Assembly (NCBI RefSeq): GCF_000019085.1 | Contig: NC_010321.1 | Location: 1,248,501 to 1,312,500 of the forward strand | DNA from: Thermoanaerobacter pseudethanolicus ATCC 33223 | GTDB taxonomy: Bacteria > Bacillota > Thermoanaerobacteria > Thermoanaerobacterales > Thermoanaerobacteraceae | Reading direction: 5' to 3' | DNA length: 64,000 nt | Shown here: positions 54,363 through 64,000 of the stretch, one piece after another | Numbering within the stretch: position 1 is the first letter of the stretch | How the letters are laid out: each line of letters begins with the position of its first letter | The notes under the pieces: generated by a model | What the model was told of the DNA's origin: nothing | Database searches by the model: none | Seen by the model: only the letters and a program-made list of their open reading frames with translations | Made by a program: the position numbers and the translations under genes

Positions 54363-55742
54363 TCATAAAATGTATTTACTAACTTCGTATTTATTTAGAC
54401 TATCTTTTAATTGCTCTTTTACATACTCTTCAGTTATCACTATTTGCTGCCCTCCCAATTCTGGCGCATTAAAAGATAATTCTTCAAACAACTTCTCCAT
54501 GACAGTGTGCAATCTTCTTGCGCCAATGTCCTCCGATTGTTGATTTATAAGATATGCTACTTCTGCAATAGCCTCAATTGCTTCATCAGTGTATTTAACT
54601 TCTATTCCTTCTGTTCTTAAAAGCTCTTGATACTGTTTTGTAAGAGCATTTTTAGGCTCCTTTAATATTCTTATAAAGTCCTCTTTTGTGAGAGGTTTTA
54701 AATTAACTCTTACAGGAAATCTTCCTTGTAGCTCAGGGATTAAATCAGACACTTTTGCAACGTTAAAAGCACCAGCTGCTATAAACAATATATGGTCTGT
54801 CTTAACAGGACCGTATTTTGTCATTACTGTACAACCTTCAATTATAGGAAGAATATCCCTTTGAACTCCTTCCCTTGATACATCTGGTCCTGCTGTATAA
54901 CCGCTGCTGGCAATTTTGTCAATTTCATCTATGAAAATTATTCCATCGTTTTCTGCTCTTTTAATAGCCTCTTCAATTACTTCATCCATATCTATAAGGT
55001 TTTGAGCTTCTTCAGACTCTAGAATTCTTTTTGCTTCATACACAGGAACTTTTTTAATTTTTTTCTTTTTAGGTAAAATGTCAGCAAATATATCTTGCAA
55101 ATTTATGTTCATTTCTTCGGACCCTAAATTAGTATACATCTCAAGCATTGGTGTAGATGTATCTGTTACTTCTATTTCCACTACATAATTATCTAGCTCG
55201 CCATTTCTTAACTTTTGCCTTATTTCTTCTCTTTTGTATTGCATACTTTCTTCTTCTGTCTCTTCACTTTTCTCGGCAGAAGGATAATTAAACAATACTT
55301 CAAAAGGATTTTTAGTTTGTTTTTTTCTTTTTCCAATTATGTAATCAATTAGCCTATCTTCTGCAATTTTCTTCGCTTTTTCAGTAACTTTTTTTAATTT
55401 TTCCTCTTTTACCATTCTTACAGCAGCCTCTACAAGGTCTCTCACCATGGAATCTACATCTCGTCCTACGTATCCTACCTCAGTAAACTTAGTAGCCTCC
55501 ACTTTTACAAAAGGAGCTTCTACTAATTTCGCAATTCTTCGAGCAATTTCTGTCTTTCCTACTCCAGTAGGGCCTACCATAATTATATTTTTGGGGGTCA
55601 CTTCTTCTTTAAAATCGTCAGGTAAAAGATTTCTCCTATATCTATTTCTTAAAGCCACTGCTACTGACTTTTTAGCTTCCTTTTGTCCTACAATATACTT
55701 ATCTAATTCCTCTACAATCTCCTTGGGAGTATAATTCTTCAC
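54363..55742 (-). CDS. hslU: ATP-dependent protease ATPase subunit HslU (ClpY/CodX)
   Basis: An AAA+ unfoldase that feeds substrates to HslV. Of 459 residues, the N-terminal [20 protein letters not shown] and Walker [16 protein letters not shown] (near 52) are followed by the pore-region VGYVGRDV. The inserted I domain spans about 110-240, Walker B is [12 protein letters not shown] near 263, and the C-terminus has [15 protein letters not shown] as sensor 2. The start is a GTG at 55742 after GGGGGTG. It lies 12 bases behind hslV. Confidence 0.97.
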   Translation of the reverse strand: MKNYTPKEIVEELDKYIVGQKEAKKSVAVALRNRYRRNLLPDDFKEEVTPKNIIMVGPTGVGKTEIARRIAKLVEAPFVKVEATKFTEVGYVGRDVDSMVRDLVEAAVRMVKEEKLKKVTEKAKKIAEDRLIDYIIGKRKKQTKNPFEVLFNYPSAEKSEETEEESMQYKREEIRQKLRNGELDNYVVEIEVTDTSTPMLEMYTNLGSEEMNINLQDIFADILPKKKKIKKVPVYEAKRILESEEAQNLIDMDEVIEEAIKRAENDGIIFIDEIDKIASSGYTAGPDVSREGVQRDILPIIEGCTVMTKYGPVKTDHILFIAAGAFNVAKVSDLIPELQGRFPVRVNLKPLTKEDFIRILKEPKNALTKQYQELLRTEGIEVKYTDEAIEAIAEVAYLINQQSEDIGARRLHTVMEKLFEELSFNAPELGGQQIVITEEYVKEQLKDSLNKYEVSKYIL

Positions 55743-55754
55743 TTAGAGCACCCC

Positions 55755-56285
55755 CTATAAAGTCTCAACTGTTATGTTGTTATTAGTGTAAACACAAATC
55801 TTTGAAGCTATCTCTAAAGCTTTTTTTGCTATATCTTCTGTATCTAAATCAGTATTATACCGTAGCGCTAAGGCTGCAGCCATAGCATAATTTCCTCCAG
55901 ATCCTATCCCAATCACATCCTCATCTGGCTCAATAACTTCACCAGTGCCAGAAATAAGTAAAGTATCCTTTTTATCTACCGCAATCAAAAGAGCTTCTAA
56001 CTTTCTTAAAATCTTGTCTTTTCTCCATTCCTGTGCCAATTCTACTGCTGCTCTTTTTAAATTACCTCCATACTGCTCAAGTTTTTCTTCAAATTTTTGC
56101 GAAAGAGTCAAAGCATCAGCTACCGAACCAGCAAATCCTACTATTACTTCTCCATTATATAATCTTCTAATTTTTTTCGCTCCATGTTTTAAAATTGTAT
56201 TTTCTCCAAAGGTAATCTGTCCATCACCAGCCACTGATACTTTATCGCCTTTTCTCACAGCAATTATGGTAGTACCCTTAAACAT
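55755..56285 (-). CDS. hslV: ATP-dependent protease subunit HslV (ClpQ)
   Basis: A threonine peptidase of the HslUV proteasome-like complex. The 176-residue chain begins [12 protein letters not shown], so removal of MFKG would expose Thr5 as N-terminal nucleophile, the usual arrangement. [11 protein letters not shown] near 17-27 and [13 protein letters not shown] near 49-61 are the family hallmarks, with [14 protein letters not shown] near 128. AAGGGGTG precedes the ATG at 56285. No xerC (codV) or trmFO gene lies between it and topA, unlike B. subtilis. Confidence 0.96.
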   Translation of the reverse strand: MFKGTTIIAVRKGDKVSVAGDGQITFGENTILKHGAKKIRRLYNGEVIVGFAGSVADALTLSQKFEEKLEQYGGNLKRAAVELAQEWRKDKILRKLEALLIAVDKKDTLLISGTGEVIEPDEDVIGIGSGGNYAMAAALALRYNTDLDTEDIAKKALEIASKICVYTNNNITVETL

Positions 56286-56309
56286 GTTTACACCCCTTTA
56301 GATAGTTTA

Positions 56310-56338
56310 ATATTAACACATTTTTCACAATGCTTCAA
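56310..56338 (-). promoter_or_regulatory. predicted promoter for hslV-hslU-codY
   Basis: Minus strand: TTGAAG (56333-56338), a 17-base spacer, and TAATAT (56310-56315), in the 79-base gap after topA and about 15 bases before the hslV ribosome site. The match is moderate. No terminator is visible after topA, so read-through from topA is also possible. Confidence 0.45.
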
Positions 56339-56364
56339 GAATTAATTCAAAATTTTTGTTAAAT

Positions 56365-58446
56365 TCATTTAACTTCTTTTTGATAATCACATCCTGGATT
56401 AGAACATTTTAGTATATGTACATTTTTTGTATTTTTTTCTATTAACATGCTACCACAAACAGGACATTTTTCCTCAACAGGTTTGTCCCACAATATAAAA
56501 TCGCAATCAGGTGCATTTTCGCAAGCGTAATAAGTTCGGCCTTTTTTGCTCTTTTTCTTTACAATTTCTCCACCACATTTAGGGCATTTAACACCAACCT
56601 TTTCGTATAAAGGTTTTGTATTTTTGCATTCAGGAAAACCAGAACAAGCAAGAAATTTTCCATACCTGCCTTTCTTTACAACCATATTTCTTCCACAAAG
56701 TTCACATTTAATGTCAGTTACTTCTACTTCTTCCTTTACCTCTATCTCTTCCATTTGTTCTTCTGCAATCTTCAAAGTTTTGTAAAAGTCTTTATAAAAC
56801 TCTTCCACTACTTCATACCATTTCACTTGACCTTCTTCAATCTTATCTAGCTGCTCTTCCATCTCAGCAGTAAATTTTACATCTACAATTTTTGAAAAGA
56901 ACTCCTTTAATGCGTCTGTTACAATAAAACCTAATTCTGTAGGTTTTAAATTCTTTTTATCTTTTACCACATATCCTCTTTCTAACAAAGTAGAGATAGT
57001 AGGAGCATAAGTGCTGGGACGACCTATTCCTTTTTCCTCCAATTCTTTAATCAAAGAAGCTTCTGTATATCGAGGCGGAGGCTGGGTAAAATGTTGCATT
57101 GGCTTTAATTCCTCTAAAAACAATTTGGTCCCTTCTTGAAGTACAGGTACAGTTTTTTCTTCCTCTTCTTGCATATCTGTTCCTTCTACATACACTGTCA
57201 TAAAACCTAAAAATTTAATGCTAGACCCTGAGGCTTTAAAAACATATCCATTATTTACTATGTCCATAGAAACAGTATCGTAAATTGCAGGTGCCATTTG
57301 ACTTGCTATGAATCTACTCCAAACTAATTTGTACAATTTATATTGGTCTGGCGTTAAGGAATCCTTTATACTCTCGGGATCCCTGTAAATAGAAGTAGGT
57401 CTTATAGCTTCATGAGCATCCTGCACATTGGCTCTTTTAGAAACATAATTTGCTTCAGGATTGGCATACCCTTTTCCAAACTTTTCAACTATATATTTAT
57501 ATACCTCTGCCTTAGCTTCATTTGCGACCCTTGTAGAATCTGTCCTTATATAAGTAATAAGACCTACACTGCCTTCTCCTTTGATTTCTACCCCCTCATA
57601 TAATTGTTGTGCAATTAACATAGTTTTTTTTGCAGTAAATCCCAATTTTCTCGAAGCTTCTTGTTGTAAAGTACTAGTGATAAAAGGTGGAGAAGGATTT
57701 CTCTTTTTGACACCTGTTTTTACTTTATCTATAATGTATTCTTCAGACAATGCTGCTAATATTTTGTCTACATCTTCTTTTGTCTTTAACTCAACTTTAT
57801 CCTCTTTGGTACCGTAGAATTTTGCCTCAAACTTGCCAGAGTTTTTCTTATCAGAGAGAATCACGGTAATACTCCAATATTCTTCTGGCACAAAGGCTTC
57901 TATTTCTCTTTCTCTGTCGCAGATAAGCCTAGCTGCTACTGATTGAACTCTGCCTGCACTTAATCCCCTCTTTATTTTTTTCCAAAGAAGGGGACTTATT
58001 TTATATCCTACTAATCTATCAAGAATTCTCCTGGCTTGTTGCGCATCTACCAAATTTAAATCTATAGAGCGAGGGCTTTTAAGAGCAGTTTGCACTGCAT
58101 TTTTTGTGATCTCGTGAAATTCTATGCGACAAGGCTCCTCAATATTCAAATTTAACAATTGGGCAATATGCCAGGAAATTGCTTCTCCTTCTCTGTCAGG
58201 GTCAGTGGCCAAAAAAATTTTATCTGCATCCTTTGCTTCTTTTTTTAAATTCTCTATAATAGCCCCTTTTCCCCGAATAGTTATGTACCTAGGAGCAAAA
58301 TTGTTTTCAATATCGATACCTAATTGACTTTTAGGCAAATCCCTAACATGTCCCATGGAGGCTGCTACTTTAAAATTTTTGCCTAAAAATTTAGATATAG
58401 TCTTAGCTTTAGCTGGAGATTCCACAATAACTAGAGATTTTGCCAT
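56365..58446 (-). CDS. topA: DNA topoisomerase I
   Basis: Relaxes negative supercoils by single-strand passage. Of 693 residues, the TOPRIM domain (KSLVIVESPAKAKTISKFLG and the DPDREGEAISWHI acidic motif near 95) is followed by the catalytic core with GLITYIRTDSTRV (active-site Tyr near 302). Three C-terminal C4 zinc ribbons follow: CELCGRN...C, CPKCGGE...C and CPVCGSM...C (about 580-690). The ATG at 58446 has GGAGGTG 5-6 bases upstream, so the longer in-frame extension is rejected. Confidence 0.97.
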   Translation of the reverse strand: MAKSLVIVESPAKAKTISKFLGKNFKVAASMGHVRDLPKSQLGIDIENNFAPRYITIRGKGAIIENLKKEAKDADKIFLATDPDREGEAISWHIAQLLNLNIEEPCRIEFHEITKNAVQTALKSPRSIDLNLVDAQQARRILDRLVGYKISPLLWKKIKRGLSAGRVQSVAARLICDREREIEAFVPEEYWSITVILSDKKNSGKFEAKFYGTKEDKVELKTKEDVDKILAALSEEYIIDKVKTGVKKRNPSPPFITSTLQQEASRKLGFTAKKTMLIAQQLYEGVEIKGEGSVGLITYIRTDSTRVANEAKAEVYKYIVEKFGKGYANPEANYVSKRANVQDAHEAIRPTSIYRDPESIKDSLTPDQYKLYKLVWSRFIASQMAPAIYDTVSMDIVNNGYVFKASGSSIKFLGFMTVYVEGTDMQEEEEKTVPVLQEGTKLFLEELKPMQHFTQPPPRYTEASLIKELEEKGIGRPSTYAPTISTLLERGYVVKDKKNLKPTELGFIVTDALKEFFSKIVDVKFTAEMEEQLDKIEEGQVKWYEVVEEFYKDFYKTLKIAEEQMEEIEVKEEVEVTDIKCELCGRNMVVKKGRYGKFLACSGFPECKNTKPLYEKVGVKCPKCGGEIVKKKSKKGRTYYACENAPDCDFILWDKPVEEKCPVCGSMLIEKNTKNVHILKCSNPGCDYQKEVK

Positions 58447-58496
58447 TTCGACACCTCCAAAACAATTTATAATTATATCAAAGTTTTTGACAATTA

Positions 58497-59585
58497 TCAA
58501 AATATTTTTTTCTCATATTTATTGCCAGGAAGTTTTTCAATCATACCTTTTAACATTAAAGAAGATAAAATTGCATTAACTTTTGAGATTTTTATTTTCA
58601 CATAGCCTGCTATTTCTTCTATATCTCTTGGAGCTTCACAAATAAAATCGTACACTTCTTTCTCTTCCTCCGTCAGAGAAGACATAAGATTTTCCTCAAT
58701 CTTTTGTTGTACATCCTCTCTTAAATTAAATTCTTCTAAAATATCCTCAACACCAATTACAATTTTCGCACCTTGTTTTATGAGCTCATTTGTTCCTCTG
58801 CTATAAGCACTCGTTATATTCCCAGGTACTGCAAAAACCTCTCTTCCTTGTTCTAAGGCAAATTGAGCCGTCAATAAAGATCCACTTTTTATTCCTGCTT
58901 CTATCACAACTACCCCAAGAGATAACCCGCTTATGATTCTATTCCTCAGAGGAAAATTTTGTGGCAGTGGAGGAGAATCAAGAGGAAACTCTGAAACCAG
59001 CAATCCCTCCTCACTAATTTGCTCCATCAGCTTTTTATTTTCTCTTGGATAAACTATGTTTATGCCATTTCCCAAAACAGCAATAGTTTTTCCTCTTCCC
59101 TTCAACGCTCCTATATGAGAAAAACTATCAATTCCTCTTGCCATGCCACTTACAACTGTTATACCTCTTTCTGACAGCTCATATGCCAATTTTTGTGCCA
59201 CTTGTTTTCCATAAAAAGTAGCATTTCTTGCGCCCACCATGGCAATGCGCAAATTATCTTTTAAATTTATATTCCCCTTCAAATATAAAACAGGAGGTGG
59301 ATCATAAATATTTTTTAATTCTTTCGGATATTCCTCCTCTTCTAATGTATATACACTTATTTTTGAATTTTGCAATCTTTCTATATAATCAAAAGGGTTC
59401 AACTTCTGAGCTTCTATTATATTTTGTACTAATTTTCTATTTCCTATTGCTTTAAAAATATCAATTTCTTTTGCTTTATACACACCTTCCGCAGTTTTGA
59501 AAAATTCCATCAATTGAACAAAACTTTTATACCCTATTCCTTTGACAGTACTTAACCATATTTTAAAAATCTTTTCCCTTTCCAT
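58497..59585 (-). CDS. dprA: DNA-processing protein DprA (Smf)
   Basis: Protects incoming single-stranded DNA and loads RecA during natural transformation. Of 362 residues, the N-terminal helical (SAM-like) part is about 1-70. The Rossmann-like core has MVGARNATFYGKQVAQKLAYE near 115, then SGMARGIDSFSHIGAL and AVLGNGINIVYPREN. A small winged-helix C-terminus lies at about 300-360. AAAGGGGAG precedes the ATG. With comM at the window edge it forms a competence-related neighbourhood. Confidence 0.95.
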   Translation of the reverse strand: MEREKIFKIWLSTVKGIGYKSFVQLMEFFKTAEGVYKAKEIDIFKAIGNRKLVQNIIEAQKLNPFDYIERLQNSKISVYTLEEEEYPKELKNIYDPPPVLYLKGNINLKDNLRIAMVGARNATFYGKQVAQKLAYELSERGITVVSGMARGIDSFSHIGALKGRGKTIAVLGNGINIVYPRENKKLMEQISEEGLLVSEFPLDSPPLPQNFPLRNRIISGLSLGVVVIEAGIKSGSLLTAQFALEQGREVFAVPGNITSAYSRGTNELIKQGAKIVIGVEDILEEFNLREDVQQKIEENLMSSLTEEEKEVYDFICEAPRDIEEIAGYVKIKISKVNAILSSLMLKGMIEKLPGNKYEKKIF

Positions 59586-59624
59586 AATTGCTCCCCTTTA
59601 ACATCGTTTTCCCTAATTATCTTT

Positions 59625-59632
59625 ATTATAAT
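59625..59632. promoter_or_regulatory. shared ATTATAAT box in the dprA/rnhB divergent intergenic region
   Basis: The 89-base gap between the divergent dprA and rnhB genes contains the palindromic ATTATAAT, which reads as a TATAAT -10 on both strands. The -35 elements are weak on each side (TTATTT for dprA, TCGTTT for rnhB at 17 bases). It is a candidate shared divergent promoter, so only one direction may be served at a time. Confidence 0.35.
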
Positions 59633-59674
59633 ACATAACCTGTGATAAAATAAAGAAAAAAGAAAGGTGATACA

Positions 59675-60403
59675 ATGTCAAACTTATATAACCTACGCCA
59701 ACTCAAAAACTATTTATACCAAAATCCCTTTTGTGACTTTCAATCTCTCAGCTTAAATGAAGCGGCTAAAAAGTGGCTTGAAAAAGAAACAGAAAGAATA
59801 AATAATCTAAAATACTATGAAAATCAATTATATCAATTAAATTTAAATTTCATTGCTGGAGTAGACGAGGCGGGAAGAGGTCCTTTAGTAGGACCAGTAG
59901 TCGCCGCCTGTGTAATACTTCCTAAAGAAGTTTTCATCCCTGAGATAAATGACTCGAAAAAACTATCTGAAGAAAAAAGAGAAGTATTGTCAGAGGTAAT
60001 AAAAAAAGTAGCTATCTCGTATGCCATTGGAATAGTTGATTGCGAAGAAATTGATAAAATAAATATATTAAATGCTACCTACAAAGCCATGCAGATTGCT
60101 ATTTCAAAAATACAACAAAAAATTGATTACCTTTTAGTAGATGCTATTACCATTCCTCAAATAGAGATAAATCAAAAAGCGATAGTAAAAGGAGATTCAA
60201 AAAGTATTTCTATAGCTGCTGCCTCTATACTGGCAAAGGTTGAAAGAGATAAAATAATGAAAGAATACCACAAAATCTATCCTCAGTATAATTTTGAAAA
60301 AAACAAAGGTTATGGTACAAAAGAACATATTGAAGCTTTAAAAAAATACGGTCCCTGTCCTATCCACAGAAAGACTTTTATTGAAAAAATTCTGAAAGGA
60401 TGA
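59675..60403 (+). CDS. rnhB: ribonuclease HII
   Basis: Cleaves RNA in RNA/DNA hybrids and at single ribonucleotides. The catalytic domain begins at about residue 63: IAGVDEAGRGPLVGPVVAA holds the first Asp and Glu, a further Asp is in LLVDAITIP, and KGDSKSISIAAASILAKV follows near 166. The roughly 60-residue N-terminal extension is usual in Firmicutes. AAAGGTG precedes the ATG at 59675. Together with yraN it is the only gene pair on the plus strand, an inverted segment relative to the common rnhB-yraN-comM-dprA order. Confidence 0.96.
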   Translation: MSNLYNLRQLKNYLYQNPFCDFQSLSLNEAAKKWLEKETERINNLKYYENQLYQLNLNFIAGVDEAGRGPLVGPVVAACVILPKEVFIPEINDSKKLSEEKREVLSEVIKKVAISYAIGIVDCEEIDKINILNATYKAMQIAISKIQQKIDYLLVDAITIPQIEINQKAIVKGDSKSISIAAASILAKVERDKIMKEYHKIYPQYNFEKNKGYGTKEHIEALKKYGPCPIHRKTFIEKILKG

Positions 60404-60409
60404 AAAACA

Positions 60410-61768
<1,359 letters not shown>

Positions 61769-61799
61769 TCAATTGAGTATTTTATGTCGTTTAGAAAAA

Positions 61800-61828
61800 A
61801 TTATAAGAGAAAATTTCAAAATTTGCAA
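61800..61828 (-). promoter_or_regulatory. predicted sigma-A promoter for trpS
   Basis: Minus strand: TTGCAA (61823-61828), a 17-base spacer, and TATAAT (61800-61805), in the 81-base gap between the YitT-family gene and trpS. Transcription would start near 61793, leaving a leader of about 40 bases. Confidence 0.65.
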
Positions 61829-61834
61829 TGAAAT

Positions 61835-62701
61835 TTAAAATAATTCCCTCATAAATCCTTTTCCATGAACTTCGGCTACATCTAATATAGAGATAAAAGC
61901 ATTTTCATCTATTTGGTGTACAATAAGTTTAAGTTGTGGAAGCTGTGTTAAAGACACAATAGAGTATAAAACCTTTTTACTCTCCTTAGTATAAGCTCCT
62001 TCTCCATGTAACAAAGTAACCCCCCTTTTTAATGTGGTCATTATCTCTTTACTCACTTCTTCTACTTTGTCAGTAACTATAAGTACCATTTTTTGTCTAT
62101 TAAATCCCTTTAGAGTTTTATCTACCATGTAGGAAGTAATGTACATTGAGACAAGAGTGTAAAGAGCACTGGTCAAACCAAAAAATATAGCTCCAATGGC
62201 TACGATAAAAAAGTTAACAATAAAAGAAATATGCCCAATTTCAAAATTATCATATTTCTTTTTTACAATTACAGAAATTATATCTAAACCGCCAGTTGAC
62301 CCGTGATTACTAAAAACTATTCCCATACCTAAACCATTTAACACTCCGCCGTATAAACTCAAAAGTAATGGATCATTTATATGTAATATATTTTTTATTG
62401 AATAAGTAAGCACCAAAAACAAAGAAAGTGATACAGTACCTATAATAGTAAAAATTGTAAACCTTAAATTTACTTTTTTATAGCTCAAAATTAAAAGTGG
62501 GATGTTTAGCAAAAATATAGTGTATCCTGCAGGAAACTTGGTTAAATACTGTATAATAAGTGCAATACCAGAGACTCCTCCACTTAAAAGTTTAGCATGA
62601 ACAATAAACATGTTAATACCAATAGCAGACATTAAAGTCCCTATAAGAATAAAGAAAATATTTTTTATACTTTCCCTATTAAAAAAACTTGTTATCTCCA
62701 A
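61835..62701 (-). CDS. YitT family membrane protein (DUF161 + DUF2179)
   Basis: A 288-residue integral membrane protein of unknown transport function. Five to six hydrophobic segments occupy about residues 10-190, with family motifs NMFIVHAKLLSGGVSGIALI near 25 and FSNHGSTGGLDIISVIV near 125. A cytoplasmic C-terminal DUF2179 domain follows (GVTLLHGEGAYTKESKKVL near 220). The TTG at 62701 is 6 bases after AAGGTG; a GTG three codons earlier lies within that site. It is inserted between comM and trpS and unrelated to either. Confidence 0.9.
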   Translation of the reverse strand: MEITSFFNRESIKNIFFILIGTLMSAIGINMFIVHAKLLSGGVSGIALIIQYLTKFPAGYTIFLLNIPLLILSYKKVNLRFTIFTIIGTVSLSLFLVLTYSIKNILHINDPLLLSLYGGVLNGLGMGIVFSNHGSTGGLDIISVIVKKKYDNFEIGHISFIVNFFIVAIGAIFFGLTSALYTLVSMYITSYMVDKTLKGFNRQKMVLIVTDKVEEVSKEIMTTLKRGVTLLHGEGAYTKESKKVLYSIVSLTQLPQLKLIVHQIDENAFISILDVAEVHGKGFMRELF

Positions 62702-62764
62702 AGCTAACACCTTCTTATCACATTTGAGAATTAATTACTTTACATAAAATTTTTATTGTAATTT

Positions 62765-64000
62765 TTATTTATGCCAATATTTGCTATCAACAATCCTATA
62801 CTGTAATGCTTCTGCTACATGCTCAAACTTAATATTTTCTGCACCTTCCAAATCAGCAATTGTACGAGCAACTTTTAAAATTTTATTATATCCTCTTGCA
62901 CTTAAATAAAACTTCTCGAAAGCCTCATTTAAAAATTTTTTAGTATCTTCATCAAGTTTGCAATATTTTTTTAACATATTTCCTTTTAATTGAGAATTAA
63001 AGTATATACCAGTACCTTTATACCTTTTAAGTTGCATTTCTCGTGCTTTTATAACTCGTTCGCGAATTTCCTTGGAACTTTCCGATGGCGTTTCTTCTTC
63101 GAAATATTTATCTTTTTTAAGAGGTTTTACCTCCACATGTAAATCAATTCTATCTAACAAAGGTCCTGAAATTTTATTTTGGTATCTTCTTATTTCATTT
63201 ACACTGCAATGGCATTCGTGAGTATCATCTCCATAATAGCCACAAGGACAAGGATTCATAGCTAAAATTAAAATAAATTTACTTGGATAACTAAAGCTAC
63301 CATTTACACGAGTAATTGTAACCACTTCATCTTCTAACGGCTGCCTTAAAACTTCTATTGCATCTTTTTTAAATTCAGGAATCTCATCTAAAAATAACAC
63401 TCCATAGTGGGCAAGGGATACTTCCCCAGGCTTAGGATATTTTCCTCCCCCAACTAAAGCAACTGTAGAGATAGTATGATGAGGAGCTCTAAAAGGTCGA
63501 GTAGTGATAAGAGGCGTACCTTTTGGAAGCAATCCTGCTATACTGTATATCTTGGTAACTTCTAAAGCCTCTTCAAAACTTAACTGAGGAAGAATAGTAG
63601 GAAAACGCCTTGCCAACATAGTTTTACCCGCTCCAGGAGGGCCAATCATTAGCACATTGTGGCCTCCGGCAGCGGCAATCTCAAGTACCCTTTTTGCATT
63701 TTCCTGCCCTTTTACTTCAGCAAAATCTACGTCGTATTCTACATTATCAAAAAAACTATTAATATCTAAAGTAAAAGATTCTATTTCCCTATCTCCATTT
63801 AAAAATTCAACCACTTCTTTTAAATTTTTCATAGGATATACTTTTATCCCCTCTACAACTGCCGCTTCATGTGCATTTTCATAAGGAACAACAATAGAGG
63901 AAATACCTTTTTCCTTTGCCCCTATTACCATTGGCAGTATACCATTTACGCCTCTTAGACTTCCGTCCAAAGAAAGTTCACCTACAAAGGCTATGTCTTC
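62765..64000 (-). CDS. comM: ComM/YifB-type Mg-chelatase-like AAA+ ATPase (partial, N-terminus beyond window)
   Basis: A hexameric helicase-like ATPase linked to branch migration in natural transformation. The frame is open to the window end. Visible are part of the LON-like N-domain with EDIAFVGELSLDGSLRGVNG at the extreme edge, a linker, and Walker A LMIGPPGAGKTMLARRFPTI. Then come Walker B GVLFLDEIPEFKKDAIEVLRQPL, the CPCGYYGD...CHC cysteine cluster, and the C-terminal helical lid SARGYNKILKVARTIADL. About 411 residues are in view, against roughly 500-510 for the family. Confidence 0.95.
   Translation of the reverse strand, partial: EDIAFVGELSLDGSLRGVNGILPMVIGAKEKGISSIVVPYENAHEAAVVEGIKVYPMKNLKEVVEFLNGDREIESFTLDINSFFDNVEYDVDFAEVKGQENAKRVLEIAAAGGHNVLMIGPPGAGKTMLARRFPTILPQLSFEEALEVTKIYSIAGLLPKGTPLITTRPFRAPHHTISTVALVGGGKYPKPGEVSLAHYGVLFLDEIPEFKKDAIEVLRQPLEDEVVTITRVNGSFSYPSKFILILAMNPCPCGYYGDDTHECHCSVNEIRRYQNKISGPLLDRIDLHVEVKPLKKDKYFEEETPSESSKEIRERVIKAREMQLKRYKGTGIYFNSQLKGNMLKKYCKLDEDTKKFLNEAFEKFYLSARGYNKILKVARTIADLEGAENIKFEHVAEALQYRIVDSKYWHK

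Noticed and set aside
58447..58500. N-terminal extension of topA
   Set aside because: GGAGGTG precedes the ATG at 58446, which gives the standard TOPRIM start; the extension overlaps the dprA stop region.

Overview
This is a low-GC Firmicute window. Gene order closely follows the Bacillus subtilis topA-hslVU-codY-fla/che-rpsB-tsf-...-polC-nusA-infB-pnp block. The details fit an anaerobic, spore-forming, motile thermophile of the Thermoanaerobacter/Caldanaerobacter type: the ispG position next to polC, FliY, receiver-less CheB, FapA, a MotE-like protein, and A/T-rich codons with frequent TTG/GTG starts. The genus is inferred from protein and gene-order resemblance and was not tested by any search. 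Nearly everything lies on the minus strand, so transcription runs from high to low coordinates; only rnhB and yraN are on plus.

Layout in transcription order (high to low). 64000-58497: comM (cut by the window edge), a YitT-family membrane protein, trpS, the plus-strand pair rnhB-yraN, and dprA. 58446-53576: topA, hslV, hslU, codY, ending in a palindrome plus an intrinsic terminator. 53280-25488: one long flagellar/chemotaxis cluster (flgB flgC fliE fliF fliG fliH fliI fliJ motE-like fliK flgD, a flagellar operon protein, flgE flbD fliL fliM fliY cheY fliO fliP fliQ fliR flhB flhA flhF flhG, a PilZ protein, cheB cheA cheW cheC cheD sigD fapA, and one unrecognised gene). 25344-16894: rpsB tsf, pyrH frr, a 61-codon gene, uppS cdsA dxr rseP ispG, a GT2 glycosyltransferase, and polC. 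12545-5208: rimP nusA rnpM ylxQ infB rbfA nrnA truB ribF. 5120-1: rpsO pnp, a YlxY-like deacetylase homologue, an M16 peptidase, dut, and a partial YlmC/YmxH gene.

The flagellar cluster encodes the MS ring, switch, export gate and ATPase, hook and cap, plus the che signalling core with CheC/CheD/FliY-type phosphatase logic. SigD and FlhF/FlhG would set late-gene timing and placement. Filament (flagellin) genes, MotA/MotB, CheR and chemoreceptors are not in the window. The rest is translation, RNA processing, isoprenoid and lipid carrier synthesis, and replication.

I found no CRISPR array, prophage, insertion sequence, tRNA or rRNA gene, and no obvious new defence or biosynthetic system. The most interesting unexplained signals are RNA structures: a three-way-junction-like element just upstream of the hook gene, a two-stem leader with a GNRA loop ahead of rpsB, a long palindrome after codY, and several strong intercistronic hairpins lacking U tracts. 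Protein-level oddities are a CheB without a receiver, a YlxY with degenerate catalytic motifs, and two small uncharacterised genes.
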